Source: Tranzscheliella williamsii
Taxonomy: Eukaryota; Basidiomycota; Ustilaginomycetes; Ustilaginales; Ustilaginaceae
Length of the DNA: 64,000 bases
Assembly (NCBI GenBank): GCA_023212725.1
Contig: JALBYF010000013.1
Location: 243,456-307,455 of the forward strand
Reading direction: 5' to 3'
Of the stretch, positions 29,604 to 39,467 are shown piece after piece. Position 1 is the stretch's first letter, and every line of letters begins with the position of its first letter. Under the pieces are notes generated by a model that saw nothing but the letters and a program-made list of their open reading frames with translations, ran no database searches and had not been told where the DNA came from. Made by a program: the position numbers and the translations under genes.

Positions 29604-30863
29604 TCACTTGCTGGGGTGAGATACGGCGGTTGGAGGCGGTCTGACTCTGACCTCCATCTGGAAATATTCGACCAATTCCAGCATCTTGGGCTCTTCAGGT
29701 GGATTATCGTCACGTTGAACGGCTGAGGCGTGTGGGGCATTAGGCCCGACATCAAGGCGGGCAAGCATTTTAACGAGATCTTGGTCAAGAGCGCCAGCTA
29801 AGCGTTTACGCTCTCTTTCTTGTTCTTCGCTATTGGACTGCAAGATGTGCAAGTCTCTCCTCAACTTTTCTTTCTCGGTTATCAGGTCTTCGTCGATGGG
29901 TGCAAATCGCGAGACATGCGGAAGGGTGTAGTCTTCCTCTTGATCTTTGTCGTCTTGCCCTTCCTCTACAATGTCATCGACATTGTTGACACTCTCTCCT
30001 TCGACTTTCTTCTGTGACACAGCTTTATTCGCATCCACCAACAACAGCTGATCCAGTTTTCGGGCGCGTTCGAAAAGGTCTGGATCGTTGGGGAGGCCTT
30101 CATGATCAAAGCGATAAACCCTGACGAGGTTTGGAAGACGGGCCCGTGCTTGCTCAAAGGAGAGGTTGTTGAGCTCGTGTACCAATTCTCGATATGCTTC
30201 TCGTCGCCGCATTCTGACAACTTGAGATGCAGATAAAAAGCGCGCTCGACGCAAGCGAAGCTTCGAGACGCTCAAAGTCCTCGAGATGACAGCTCCCCAC
30301 AATTGCTTAGCGCGCCGAGCTTCGTCGCGTGCATCGTGATCGTCGGCCATAATCACCTTCTCTGGCCGGTCGTCCTCCTCGCCATATATGACGACGTTTT
30401 CGTCCGAAGGATCGTCGAGCTCGCCGGCGTAGTCATAGACGCAGTCATCCTGGAGAAGACGGTCTTGCGCCGCATCCTCCAACTTGCATTTCGAGCATAC
30501 GCGCTTGCCATCTCGGGACATGGTTTTGTCCACCTTTGTAAAGAACTCATCAAGTAGTTCGTAGACAACATCACATTTACTACACCTACCAAAACGCCTT
30601 GGCGGGGTGGCCGAGGCGCTGCTCGAAGCTGTGTTGCTCAGCGAGGGTGCATTGCTACAGCAAGCCTTGCAAATGAGTTTGAGACCAGATGGTTCTGATT
30701 GCTGCCGCAGCTTATTGCGGTACCTTTCTAGGGCTGAGTATGGAAACTGATGCTGCGGCTTGCTTGCCGCACAGTAAGTACATTCAAGCAGTGACTGCAT
30801 AGACTCGGCATCGCGATCAGAACGCGGTAGCCACGCTTGCCGCTTACGTTTTTTCGATGGCAT
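29604..30863 (-). CDS. Predicted nuclear zinc-binding protein with paired C2C2 clusters (Stc1-like?)
   Basis: A 419-residue intronless protein. The start is set at the ATG at 30863 (MPSKKRKRQ, a basic NLS-like start); upstream codons in frame lack an ATG. Two zinc-type clusters are visible: C28/C31 with C65/C68, and C94/C97 with C123/C126, both CxxC...CxxC with about 25-33 residues between pairs. An acidic middle (DDCVYDYAGELDDPSDENVV) and a helical C-terminal half follow, with a short hydrophobic strand near the end (KMLELVEYFQMEVRVRPP). Tandem C2C2 pairs with an Ser/Phe-Leu-x-Arg/Lys region recall the Stc1 domain that links RNAi to heterochromatin in S. pombe. The resemblance is weak, so no symbol is given. 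Confidence 0.6.
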   Translation of the reverse strand: MPSKKRKRQAWLPRSDRDAESMQSLLECTYCAASKPQHQFPYSALERYRNKLRQQSEPSGLKLICKACCSNAPSLSNTASSSASATPPRRFGRCSKCDVVYELLDEFFTKVDKTMSRDGKRVCSKCKLEDAAQDRLLQDDCVYDYAGELDDPSDENVVIYGEEDDRPEKVIMADDHDARDEARRAKQLWGAVISRTLSVSKLRLRRARFLSASQVVRMRRREAYRELVHELNNLSFEQARARLPNLVRVYRFDHEGLPNDPDLFERARKLDQLLLVDANKAVSQKKVEGESVNNVDDIVEEGQDDKDQEEDYTLPHVSRFAPIDEDLITEKEKLRRDLHILQSNSEEQERERKRLAGALDQDLVKMLARLDVGPNAPHASAVQRDDNPPEEPKMLELVEYFQMEVRVRPPPTAVSHPSK

Positions 30864-31958
30864 GTGTAGCGACAAAATTGAATGCAGTGCAATGAGCTGT
30901 GAGCGCCAGGAGGTGTACTGCAAGTCTCATTTACGATTATGTAGGTAGGGAAAGAAAGGGCGCTGTAGCCTCTTGCTTTTGTAAGAGATGAACTGTGGCA
31001 GACGGAAGAGATTCAATGGGCTACGACGGGAAGCGGCCTGAGCGCGCCAAGCGACGCAGCCCTTTATGCTAAGCTCGAGCTACGTGTGGCTAACGGGTGG
31101 TTGGATGTGAAGCAAGTTCCACTTCATGTAGTCACACTTTCTGCACACTCACACTCACAGTCACCCTCATCTTTTCTATATCAGCCAAGATTGTCTAGGC
31201 TTTTGATACTTCTAGAGTGCCTACAAATAGCATAGATCCTGAGTTCCGGGGTCAGACGTATCTATTCAACGGGGCCAAACCCACTCAAAACAAACATGAG
31301 GCTTGCATGTAGGTATCAGGTTTCGCTCTCTTGGACTGCATTGATTACTACTGCCAGATGGGTCGGCCGATATCTGCAGGCTACAATGTGCAAATGAAGC
31401 AGCAAGGCAGATGTAGTTGATCGGCGCAGCCAAGGTTATTTGGCGAAGCGCGACAAGCCCCTGCTGCCTCAAGGATCCTCTCAAAGCGGAAGCTTGCTTG
31501 CATTACTGTCAGCATGCGGCTGCTACCTCTTGAAACGTAATCCCATAAAGGTAGAAGAGTAGACTCAAGAAGCTTGCTTTTTGTATGATTGTCCGTCGGG
31601 GCTGGGTCATCTCGAAGCCAGCAAAGACATGCTCCTTGGTTGGGCCAGTACCCAGTTGTCATGTTAGAGCAGCGACTTAGATATTCGACTGGCCCATGAA
31701 AAGCGGTAACTGGTCTGAAACACGCCTTCGCTGGATGCATCAAGCTGGTAAATAGCCAGTATGTGTCCATGTATTTAGGTGCTACGTTGGATTCAAAATC
31801 GAAAGCGCATATGCTTCTAGTTCAGATGCAGCAGGGTGAATTTAGGCTTGCGTATCCAAAGGCCCCGCCACGTAACGCTTGATCCTCTTCGGGACGTCTG
31901 TTAGAGATAGTATCTTGCAGCGCGGTCGGCTAGCTGCCATCCATCGGTACACGATCGC
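30864..31958. other. Gene-poor stretch
   Basis: About 1.1 kb. An open frame of 129 codons on the minus strand (31381-31770) has no recognisable sequence and is probably chance. No tRNA or repeat was seen. Confidence 0.4.
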
Positions 31959-32270
31959 TTAGCCATTGCCCTTGTCGCTCAACGCTGATACGGAGGCGGG
32001 TACCTTCTGCGCCGCCATGAGCGCGCCTTGTGTGGCCTTTCCAGTACGAGTCCCATAGCCAGGCAGTGCACCGCCGGCATTTCCGCCATCTTCTGCAGCC
32101 AACGCTTTCTGTCTCTGCATCTCATACTCTTCTTCCGCCGCCAAACCAGTTACGGTTAATCGTGCAGCGCTCGCGGCTTCCGGAGATCGTAAATTCCCAT
32201 TCACATCGGGCCCAACTCCGCTTGCCACCTCTCGTCACAACATCGGTTCGCCCGTGCCGGTTCTCACCAT
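31959..32270 (-). CDS. Possible small protein divergent from adenylate cyclase, start uncertain
   Basis: An 89-codon frame on the minus strand lacks its own ATG. A plausible model is ATG at 32270-32268 followed at once by a 39-base intron (GTGAGA...GAG AG, 32267-32229), giving MVASGVGPDVNGNLRSPEAA and ending SALSDKGNG. The sequence is hydrophilic, Ala/Gly-rich with a short charged helix (LAAEEEYEMQRQKALAAEDG), and reads more like a real protein than a shadow. The intron would be unusually short, and the gene would begin 4 bases from the cyclase ATG on the opposite strand. I do not recognise a family. Confidence 0.3.
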
Positions 32271-32273
32271 ATT

Positions 32274-35200
32274 ATGGTTTCGTCTGCACGGGCTGCAGGC
32301 CCGACGCCGCTTCGTTCTCACGCTCCCGACCTGGAACGCGAATCGGGTCTCAAGCGGCATGATTCCCATGATAGCAACGGTAGCTCCGACTTCACTCACC
32401 GCGCAGAGTCCCCTGTCCGTACTCGCCGAGCTTCTCCCATCATTTCTCACCAGACGTCTTCGTGGGGCGTAAGAAGCTCCTCGCCGGTCCAGCCTGTCAA
32501 TCCATTCCGGAACTACGACTATGCTAAGCAGGCGGACATGTCGAGCGCTTCCACTGACACCGACCATGGCATAATCACCCCTCTGGATGAGCACGAGCTG
32601 CAGCAGATCATGTCGGCAAGAAGCCGTACGGGCACAGCAGAAAGCCCATGCGACGGCGATGTCAGCAACGCCACCACCACCTCCGACCACCACGACATCA
32701 GCCCATGGCTCTTTCAGGGCGAGACTGCTGCTCCCCCATGGTCTCCCGCCTCTTCCATCGAAGAACGCCGTGCAAAGGGCACTGCAAACGCGCAAGCCGT
32801 GTGCCAAGATACCAGCTTCGGCAGTGTTGATCGAAGCGTTTTGGTGCCCTCTCAGTCCCTTCACTCTTTACGGCCCCCATCCCCTTCCTCCGCCAGCACC
32901 TCTACCAGTACCTTGAACGGGTCGAAAGGCCCCGACTCCACTTCCAAGAGGACAAGGAATCCTTTCGGTTTCTTGAAGAAGAAGCCACCGTCTAAGCCCA
33001 AGGCTACTTCCAACAGTATTCGCACCGAGCCATCCATCTCGTCCCTGTCCTCACGGTACGGATCGACTGCCGCCAACTTTCAGCCCATACGACCGCCTGC
33101 CTGGCTCGAGACGAATCGTTCGCCGTCAGCCGTGGCAGCGCCATCGACACTCTCGCTTCGCTCGCAGCAAAGTCATCTTTCATTGACGCCGAATGCTTGG
33201 CAGTCAACGCTTGCGTCTCGCCTCGAGACATTACCTTCGGCCATGAGTGTCGAAGAGGAGCTGGACACCGAGCACCGATCCGATCTCAAAAAGGAACATC
33301 GAAGGCGCATGAAAGGCGTCCGTCACCACCTTGCAAAGTCCGGCGACCATCGCACTAAGCACGATGAAGATACTGATGCTTACCGCGATGGCTCCCAAGC
33401 CGGTCAGAGTCACTCATTGGAGCGGGAGGTAGAGCTGTCGCTAGACATGAACTTTGATCATCTGGATGACTTTGTTGATACCAATGCGGCCCGCCAACGT
33501 CTGCAAGGCTCGGGGCCGGATACGCTCTCCTCGCTGCCGGCGAGCCCGCCGGATGGATACCGCTCTGCGAGCGGCAGCGAATCGGATCTTCAACGCACTT
33601 CTTCCCCATCCGCCTCCTCGCAAGCCGAGCGTCATAGGTCGATAGCGTCTGCAGAGACTCGCTCGTCTCATCGATCCGAGCCATCCCTGGGGCAATCCAG
33701 CTCTCTGCGTTCCAACGGCCGTAGGATGCAGGGCCTCTCTGCTTCCTCGACAGCGTCCACCACAGCGAGCGACCGTCGACCCTCACAAGTTAATCCGGGA
33801 CGAGCAGGCTTGCAGAGAGTCAGTCTGGCAGAACTGCAAGACTACCAGTCATTACGCAAACTGTCCAGCAGCCTTCGCGACATACCCGACCTTTCTACTG
33901 CTGCCTTGTCAACTTCCGCCTCAGCCGCTCGTGGTGAGCCCTTACCTGCTCTGCCGTCAACCGATCTCCCACTACCCCAGCCTGCTGTCTCATCGGACGC
34001 TTTGGCAACTGAGCATCGAAAGGGCAGCATTGTCTCTGCTCATAGCTTACATTCAAACCACAGCGGCATCTCACCTAAGACTTCGTATGCTAATCTGCCC
34101 CGGCTAGCGCAAGACCGTCCAACATCATCAAATCATCCTGGAGGTTGGGCTTCCAACGTCGGTGGGCAAAGTCCTCATGGCCGGGCCGATCTCTCTTACC
34201 AATTTCCTCCTCCTTCCGAGCAGTTGAAGGGCGCCACACTCAATCTAAGAAAGTCAAGTGCCAGTTCTGGGCAGAACGCCAGCTCTAGCTGGATGGCTCC
34301 AGACAGTTGGGCGGTACAGCCTGACAAGGATCATGACTACCTCCGCGACAACAATGTCGGCGAAGACGAGGACGATGTCAACGCTGACAAACAGCCTGAT
34401 GATAAGAAGCGCGGTTCCAATCCGGCTGTCGCTACGAAGCAAACATCGAGCATGTTCCAGGCCGGCTCTTCTGATCCGTTCGCTGGGTCAGCTTCGCCAG
34501 TAGGATCACGGCGAGGTACCGAAGAATCTATCGATCCACTCTCTGCGTTGCCATCCAAGACCAAAAGCGTTGAGAACTCCGCGGCTAATAGGATGGATGT
34601 TCTCGAGAAAACCAATCACCTTGCTCAAATTGCCCTACCTCAAACACACAGCTCAAGCCATATCCGACCTTCCTCGCGAGGCGGTGCAGGCGCCTCGATG
34701 CTGGCTGCCGCCAGTGCCTCCGCAGCCGCTGCTGCGGCTGGGAAGCTTGGATTGCACCGGCCGTCCAAGCATCGCCTGAACGCACGCCCTAATACAGCTG
34801 GCTCGATTGGACCTACAAGGCCGTCAACAGCCACGCTTAGCTCGACGCTCTCTACGGAGGATGACTCCATCCTGGCAAATTCGACCAGGCGAGAAGCGCA
34901 TCCTCAGAAACGCGGTGCTACTGCGAACCCTGCTAGTGGTCAGCGCAATCACTTCATCCGTGTCTACAAGGCTGACAGCTCGTTCGCGACCCTGTCGTGC
35001 TCTCTCGTCTCCACGGCAAATGAGGTACAAACCATATTGGCGCGTAAAAGCCTTACGACGGAGTCAGCAGCTTACCGGCTCTTCGTTCGCGACAAGGGCT
35101 CCGAAAGACCTCTCGGAAATTCGGACAAACCAGCGCAGCTGCAAAGGCGTCGTCTTATGCAGGCAGGATACACCGAAGCGGATGGTCTGGAAGACATGGG

Positions 35201-38200
35201 CCGGGATGATCTGTCTTATTTGCTGCGATTCGTCTTCCGACCAGACAGTGTGCCAACGTTTGATTCCGAGTCTATCGGCAACAACGAACACACGTTCCAG
35301 CATCTCAATCTGCAAAGCAGAAACCTCGAAATGGTTCCGATCTTTCTGTACAAACACGCTGACTGGATCGTCAGCTTAGACTTCTCCGGCAACCCAATGT
35401 CGGACTTGCCTCTTGACTTTGTCCAGCTTTGCACAAGTCTAAGGACGCTGCGTCTCTCCAGCCTCGCGCTGAAGCGCATCCCACAGAGCGTTCGACACAG
35501 CGAAACATTGACTCATCTCGACGTATCCAATAACCGAATAGTCGAGCTATCGCACATCAACCTTGATCTTATACCCGAACTCATGTCTATCAAGGTACAG
35601 AACAATCGGCTTTTCGAGCTTCCATCCTATTTCTCCGGTATAAATACGTTGCGCTACCTGAACATCTCCAACAACCGTTTCGAAGAATTCCCCAAGGTCA
35701 TCTGCAGTGTCATGTCCCTCGTCGATCTGGATATATCCTTCAATTCTATTACTGAACTACCTCTGGAGATCTCGAACCTGATCAATCTCGAGCGTTTCAT
35801 ACTCGCTGGTAACTCTCTCGAGACACTCCCGGATACTGTGAGCTCCCTTGTGAGCTTACGGACCATCGATCTGCGTCGCAATATGATTCAGGACGTTACA
35901 CCGCTGCTCAGTCTCCCAAAGCTGCAGGATGTTCAAGCTGAGAGCAACAGTATCAAGTCTTTCGAAGCAACCCTCGGAGCGCAGCTTCGCCACATGGATC
36001 TGGGTCGCAACCCACTTAGCAGAGTCAGCATCGCTGCACTGACAACCTGTGACCTTACGTCGCTCGATCTCTCATCGACCAACATGACAAAGTTGGAAGA
36101 AGGTCTCTTCCCGCAGCTGCCTGCACTTGCTCAGCTGACGTTAGATGGCAATCAGCTGGTGGTATTACCGGATACGCTGGGCGGATTGAAGCGCTTGGAG
36201 ACGTTGTCTTGCAACAACAATTTGCTGGCTACTTTGCCTGACTCCATAGGTGAACTTAAGCAACTCAAAAATCTGTTCATCCAGAACAACAATCTCAAGA
36301 CAGTGCCCCAATCTATATGGTTTTGCGCAAGCCTTGTATCGATCAACGTCAGCTCGAATCTCCTCGAGTCTTTCCCAATGGTCCCTGATGCCCGTACAGA
36401 ACCTCTCGCAGTTGATGCTGATGGCGGCACGACGTCCGTAGCTATCCGCAAAGATTCCGCCGGCTCTTCGTTGACGCATCAAGGTACAAGCAGTGCCTCA
36501 ACTCCGTCCGAGGTGTACGTTGCGCCACTTTCGCTCAGTCTGCAGAAGTTGAGGCTCGGCGATAATCGCCTTGGCGACGAAGTCTTCAGTGTATTGTCGC
36601 AGCTTCAGGCTCTCGAGGTACTCAATTTGAGCTTCAACGAGATTTTTGAGATCCCTGATTTTACGCTGACTACCTTGGTCAAGCTACGGGAATTATATAT
36701 GAGTGGCAACCAGCTTAGCACGATCCCATCCGATGACCTGGTGATCCTCCAGGAGCTTCGTATCCTACATCTCAACTGCAACAAGCTAACCACGCTTCCC
36801 ACAGAGCTAGGCAAGCTGAAGAAGCTGGCAAACCTCGACGTTGGCAATAACGTGCTCAAATACAATATTGCCAATTGGCACTACGACTGGAACTGGAACA
36901 TGAACCCGGAGCTGCGCTACCTAAACCTGTCGGGCAATACACGACTCGAGATCAAGACTAAACTAAGTGACATGGGGTTCACACGCAAGTCCAACATCTC
37001 CGACTTTAGTCGGCTCACTAACATCCGCATGCTTGGCTTGATGGACGTAACCATGCCGCTACACTCCAATTCCACCCCGGACGAGTCAGAGAATCGGCGT
37101 GTTAGAACCTCGCTTTCTCAGGTCAACAACATGGCCTATGGTATCGCTGATGCGCTCGGAAAACACGACAACCTGAGTGTGATTGATCTCATCATTCCCA
37201 ACTTCCGTAAGAACGAGAATGAGTGCATCATTGGCCTCTTCGACGGTCAAGGTCATGGCCCTCATGTGGGTAGCCGAATCGCGCATCATTTGGCAGAATG
37301 GAGCGAGTACCGTATCTCGTGGGAGTTTCAACGTCATCAAAACGATAAACCTCCAAAGCCGGTGTCCATTCCGGATGTTTTGCGCCGTGCCTTCCTTCGC
37401 TTGCAGAAGGACTATGCCGACGTTCTGATCAATGATGGGAACCGTAAGCTCTCCGAAGCACATGCCAAAGCTGCCGTCGACGCCAATCGCAGCTCGGCTC
37501 CCGCCATCGCTGCTGCAAGCAATAAGCACGACTGGAGAGCGGGGGCTTCCGCCATCCTCGCGTATGTGGTGGACAAGACGCTTTACATTGCCAACGCCGG
37601 CGATGCTTTGGCGGTACTGTCACGAAATGGGGGGACAGCGCAATTGATCAGCAGCAAGCACGAGCCGTTCGACAGAGCCGAGACCGAGCGTATCAGGTCT
37701 GCAGAAGGCTGGGTCTCGCTACGTGGCTATGTCAACGATATGCTCGGGATCTCGCGTTCTTTCGGATATTTCCATCTTTTTCCCATTGTCAACGCTGCTC
37801 CTGCTGTCACAACAGTTCAGCTGACAGATTCGGACGAGTTCATCATCATTGCCAATCAGACATTGTGGCAGCATGTGTCATACCAGACCGCTGTCGACAT
37901 CGCCCGGACTCAAAGGAACGACCCAATGATTGCGGCTCAGAAGCTGCGGGACTTTGCCATCAGCTACGGCGCTGAAGAGAGCATCATGGTCATGGTGGTC
38001 TCGGTTGGCGATCTGTTCTACAAGACAGAACACGGAGGCAGTGCACTTCACGCTTCTATGCAGCAAAGTGCCGATGCATTCAAAAAAGCAGGTCGTCGTT
38101 TCCGAGAAGAGCTTCCAGGAGACAGAACGCTAGCTCGGCTGGATCGTGAAGTCGCACCCCCTATCGGCCAAGTGGCGCTTGTCTTTACGGATATCAAGAA

Positions 38201-39467
38201 CTCGACATCTCTCTGGGAGACAAACAACGGCATGCAAACAGCGATGCGTCTTCATAACTACTTGCTTCGACGGCAGCTACGGACTATTGGCGGCTACGAG
38301 GTGAAGACGGAAGGAGATGCTTTCATGGTTTCCTTTCCCTCCGTCAGCTCTGCGCTGTTATGGTGCTTCACGGTGCAACAGCAGCTTTTGCAGGAGGATT
38401 GGCCTCAGGAAATTCTAGAAAGCGAAGATGGCAAAGAGGTTTACGACCGATCTGGCGAGCTTATGCATCGCGGCTTGTCCGTTCGTATGGGTATTCACTG
38501 GGGACGGCCTGTATGCGAAGCGGACCCTATCACGCGCCGAATGGACTATTTCGGACCTATGGTCAACCGTGCAGCGCGGATTTGCGGTGCCGCCGATGGT
38601 GGCCAGATCTTGGCCAGTAAAGACGTCATCAAGGAGTTGCAAGGTCTTCTGGGCACCTTCGACGAGTCATCTGGCGGCAATGGAGATGGCAACAACGACC
38701 CCAAAAGTCTCGAAAGAACAGACGAGGAGATGGACGAGGATGCCTTCCGACTGCTGAATCCCAACGTTAGTCGAGATGTGGTTCTACTGCGACGAATGGG
38801 ATTCGGTCTATCGCAAATGGGAGAGCGTCGGTTAAAGGGACTCGAGACGCCAGAGATGCTGTGGCTAGTCTACCCAAGGCAGCTAGCTGGCCGATTGGAA
38901 GAGACCAAGACGGATGACGCTCTCGACGCCCCGACAGCCCAAGTGTACGAGCCGACGATGCAGCTACTTGATATTGATGATGTCAAACAAGTAGGCATGC
39001 TGTGTCTGCGGCTGGAATTCCTCTCTAATCAAACGGTCATGCCAGGCATTTTCGGTACACAAGACGACATGCAGAGGTCCAATCCGACCTCACCTTCTGG
39101 CGAAGCGGATGTGTCGCTGGTAGCAAAGGCAGCCAGTGCGCCCGTCCCTCTGTCGCACAATGCGAGACGGAGGGGCGTAGAGGCCATGCTTAGCCTGCAT
39201 CCCGAACTTCTGATCTACAGCATCAGGGACGATGCCACGGATGAAGAGCTTGCAGGGATCTTGGAGCAGCTGACGACGCGGATTCAGAATGCTGTTTCAT
39301 CGTTGACGCTAGCTCTGATTCGAGATAAACAGAGCAAAGGACTGGCGCAAGAATCGAGCATCTTGGAACTGCTCAACGCTTTGCTCACAGATCTTCCGCC
39401 ACCACAGCTCCCTTTCGGACAACCCATTGCTACTCCAAAGGTCCAACTTCTCGAGCTCAAGTCATGA
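32274..39467 (+). CDS. UAC1: Adenylate cyclase (Uac1/Cyr1 type)
   Basis: A 2397-residue intronless enzyme making cAMP from ATP, the input to PKA, which controls dimorphism and virulence in smuts. An in-frame TAA at 32190 supports the ATG at 32274. Domains in order: Ser-rich disordered region (1 to about 890), Ras-association domain (about 890-995, from HFIRVYKADSSFATLSC), over 20 leucine-rich repeats (about 1010-1560), PP2C-like domain (about 1615-1912), and class III cyclase domain from about 1963 with VALVFTDIKNSTSLWETN (first metal Asp D1973) and GYEVKTEGDAFMVSF. A C-terminal helical region, the site where Cap/Srv2 binds in yeast, ends the protein. In the PP2C-like domain the usual DGH is D1657-G-Q1659, and the GDSR-type motif reads NAGDALAVLS, so phosphatase activity is doubtful. 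Confidence 0.95.
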   Translation: MVSSARAAGPTPLRSHAPDLERESGLKRHDSHDSNGSSDFTHRAESPVRTRRASPIISHQTSSWGVRSSSPVQPVNPFRNYDYAKQADMSSASTDTDHGIITPLDEHELQQIMSARSRTGTAESPCDGDVSNATTTSDHHDISPWLFQGETAAPPWSPASSIEERRAKGTANAQAVCQDTSFGSVDRSVLVPSQSLHSLRPPSPSSASTSTSTLNGSKGPDSTSKRTRNPFGFLKKKPPSKPKATSNSIRTEPSISSLSSRYGSTAANFQPIRPPAWLETNRSPSAVAAPSTLSLRSQQSHLSLTPNAWQSTLASRLETLPSAMSVEEELDTEHRSDLKKEHRRRMKGVRHHLAKSGDHRTKHDEDTDAYRDGSQAGQSHSLEREVELSLDMNFDHLDDFVDTNAARQRLQGSGPDTLSSLPASPPDGYRSASGSESDLQRTSSPSASSQAERHRSIASAETRSSHRSEPSLGQSSSLRSNGRRMQGLSASSTASTTASDRRPSQVNPGRAGLQRVSLAELQDYQSLRKLSSSLRDIPDLSTAALSTSASAARGEPLPALPSTDLPLPQPAVSSDALATEHRKGSIVSAHSLHSNHSGISPKTSYANLPRLAQDRPTSSNHPGGWASNVGGQSPHGRADLSYQFPPPSEQLKGATLNLRKSSASSGQNASSSWMAPDSWAVQPDKDHDYLRDNNVGEDEDDVNADKQPDDKKRGSNPAVATKQTSSMFQAGSSDPFAGSASPVGSRRGTEESIDPLSALPSKTKSVENSAANRMDVLEKTNHLAQIALPQTHSSSHIRPSSRGGAGASMLAAASASAAAAAAGKLGLHRPSKHRLNARPNTAGSIGPTRPSTATLSSTLSTEDDSILANSTRREAHPQKRGATANPASGQRNHFIRVYKADSSFATLSCSLVSTANEVQTILARKSLTTESAAYRLFVRDKGSERPLGNSDKPAQLQRRRLMQAGYTEADGLEDMGRDDLSYLLRFVFRPDSVPTFDSESIGNNEHTFQHLNLQSRNLEMVPIFLYKHADWIVSLDFSGNPMSDLPLDFVQLCTSLRTLRLSSLALKRIPQSVRHSETLTHLDVSNNRIVELSHINLDLIPELMSIKVQNNRLFELPSYFSGINTLRYLNISNNRFEEFPKVICSVMSLVDLDISFNSITELPLEISNLINLERFILAGNSLETLPDTVSSLVSLRTIDLRRNMIQDVTPLLSLPKLQDVQAESNSIKSFEATLGAQLRHMDLGRNPLSRVSIAALTTCDLTSLDLSSTNMTKLEEGLFPQLPALAQLTLDGNQLVVLPDTLGGLKRLETLSCNNNLLATLPDSIGELKQLKNLFIQNNNLKTVPQSIWFCASLVSINVSSNLLESFPMVPDARTEPLAVDADGGTTSVAIRKDSAGSSLTHQGTSSASTPSEVYVAPLSLSLQKLRLGDNRLGDEVFSVLSQLQALEVLNLSFNEIFEIPDFTLTTLVKLRELYMSGNQLSTIPSDDLVILQELRILHLNCNKLTTLPTELGKLKKLANLDVGNNVLKYNIANWHYDWNWNMNPELRYLNLSGNTRLEIKTKLSDMGFTRKSNISDFSRLTNIRMLGLMDVTMPLHSNSTPDESENRRVRTSLSQVNNMAYGIADALGKHDNLSVIDLIIPNFRKNENECIIGLFDGQGHGPHVGSRIAHHLAEWSEYRISWEFQRHQNDKPPKPVSIPDVLRRAFLRLQKDYADVLINDGNRKLSEAHAKAAVDANRSSAPAIAAASNKHDWRAGASAILAYVVDKTLYIANAGDALAVLSRNGGTAQLISSKHEPFDRAETERIRSAEGWVSLRGYVNDMLGISRSFGYFHLFPIVNAAPAVTTVQLTDSDEFIIIANQTLWQHVSYQTAVDIARTQRNDPMIAAQKLRDFAISYGAEESIMVMVVSVGDLFYKTEHGGSALHASMQQSADAFKKAGRRFREELPGDRTLARLDREVAPPIGQVALVFTDIKNSTSLWETNNGMQTAMRLHNYLLRRQLRTIGGYEVKTEGDAFMVSFPSVSSALLWCFTVQQQLLQEDWPQEILESEDGKEVYDRSGELMHRGLSVRMGIHWGRPVCEADPITRRMDYFGPMVNRAARICGAADGGQILASKDVIKELQGLLGTFDESSGGNGDGNNDPKSLERTDEEMDEDAFRLLNPNVSRDVVLLRRMGFGLSQMGERRLKGLETPEMLWLVYPRQLAGRLEETKTDDALDAPTAQVYEPTMQLLDIDDVKQVGMLCLRLEFLSNQTVMPGIFGTQDDMQRSNPTSPSGEADVSLVAKAASAPVPLSHNARRRGVEAMLSLHPELLIYSIRDDATDEELAGILEQLTTRIQNAVSSLTLALIRDKQSKGLAQESSILELLNALLTDLPPPQLPFGQPIATPKVQLLELKS

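Noticed and set aside
31381..31770. 129-codon minus-strand frame in the 30.9-32.0 kb spacer
   Set aside because: Cys/Trp scattered without pattern, no domain, and no splice or promoter support.
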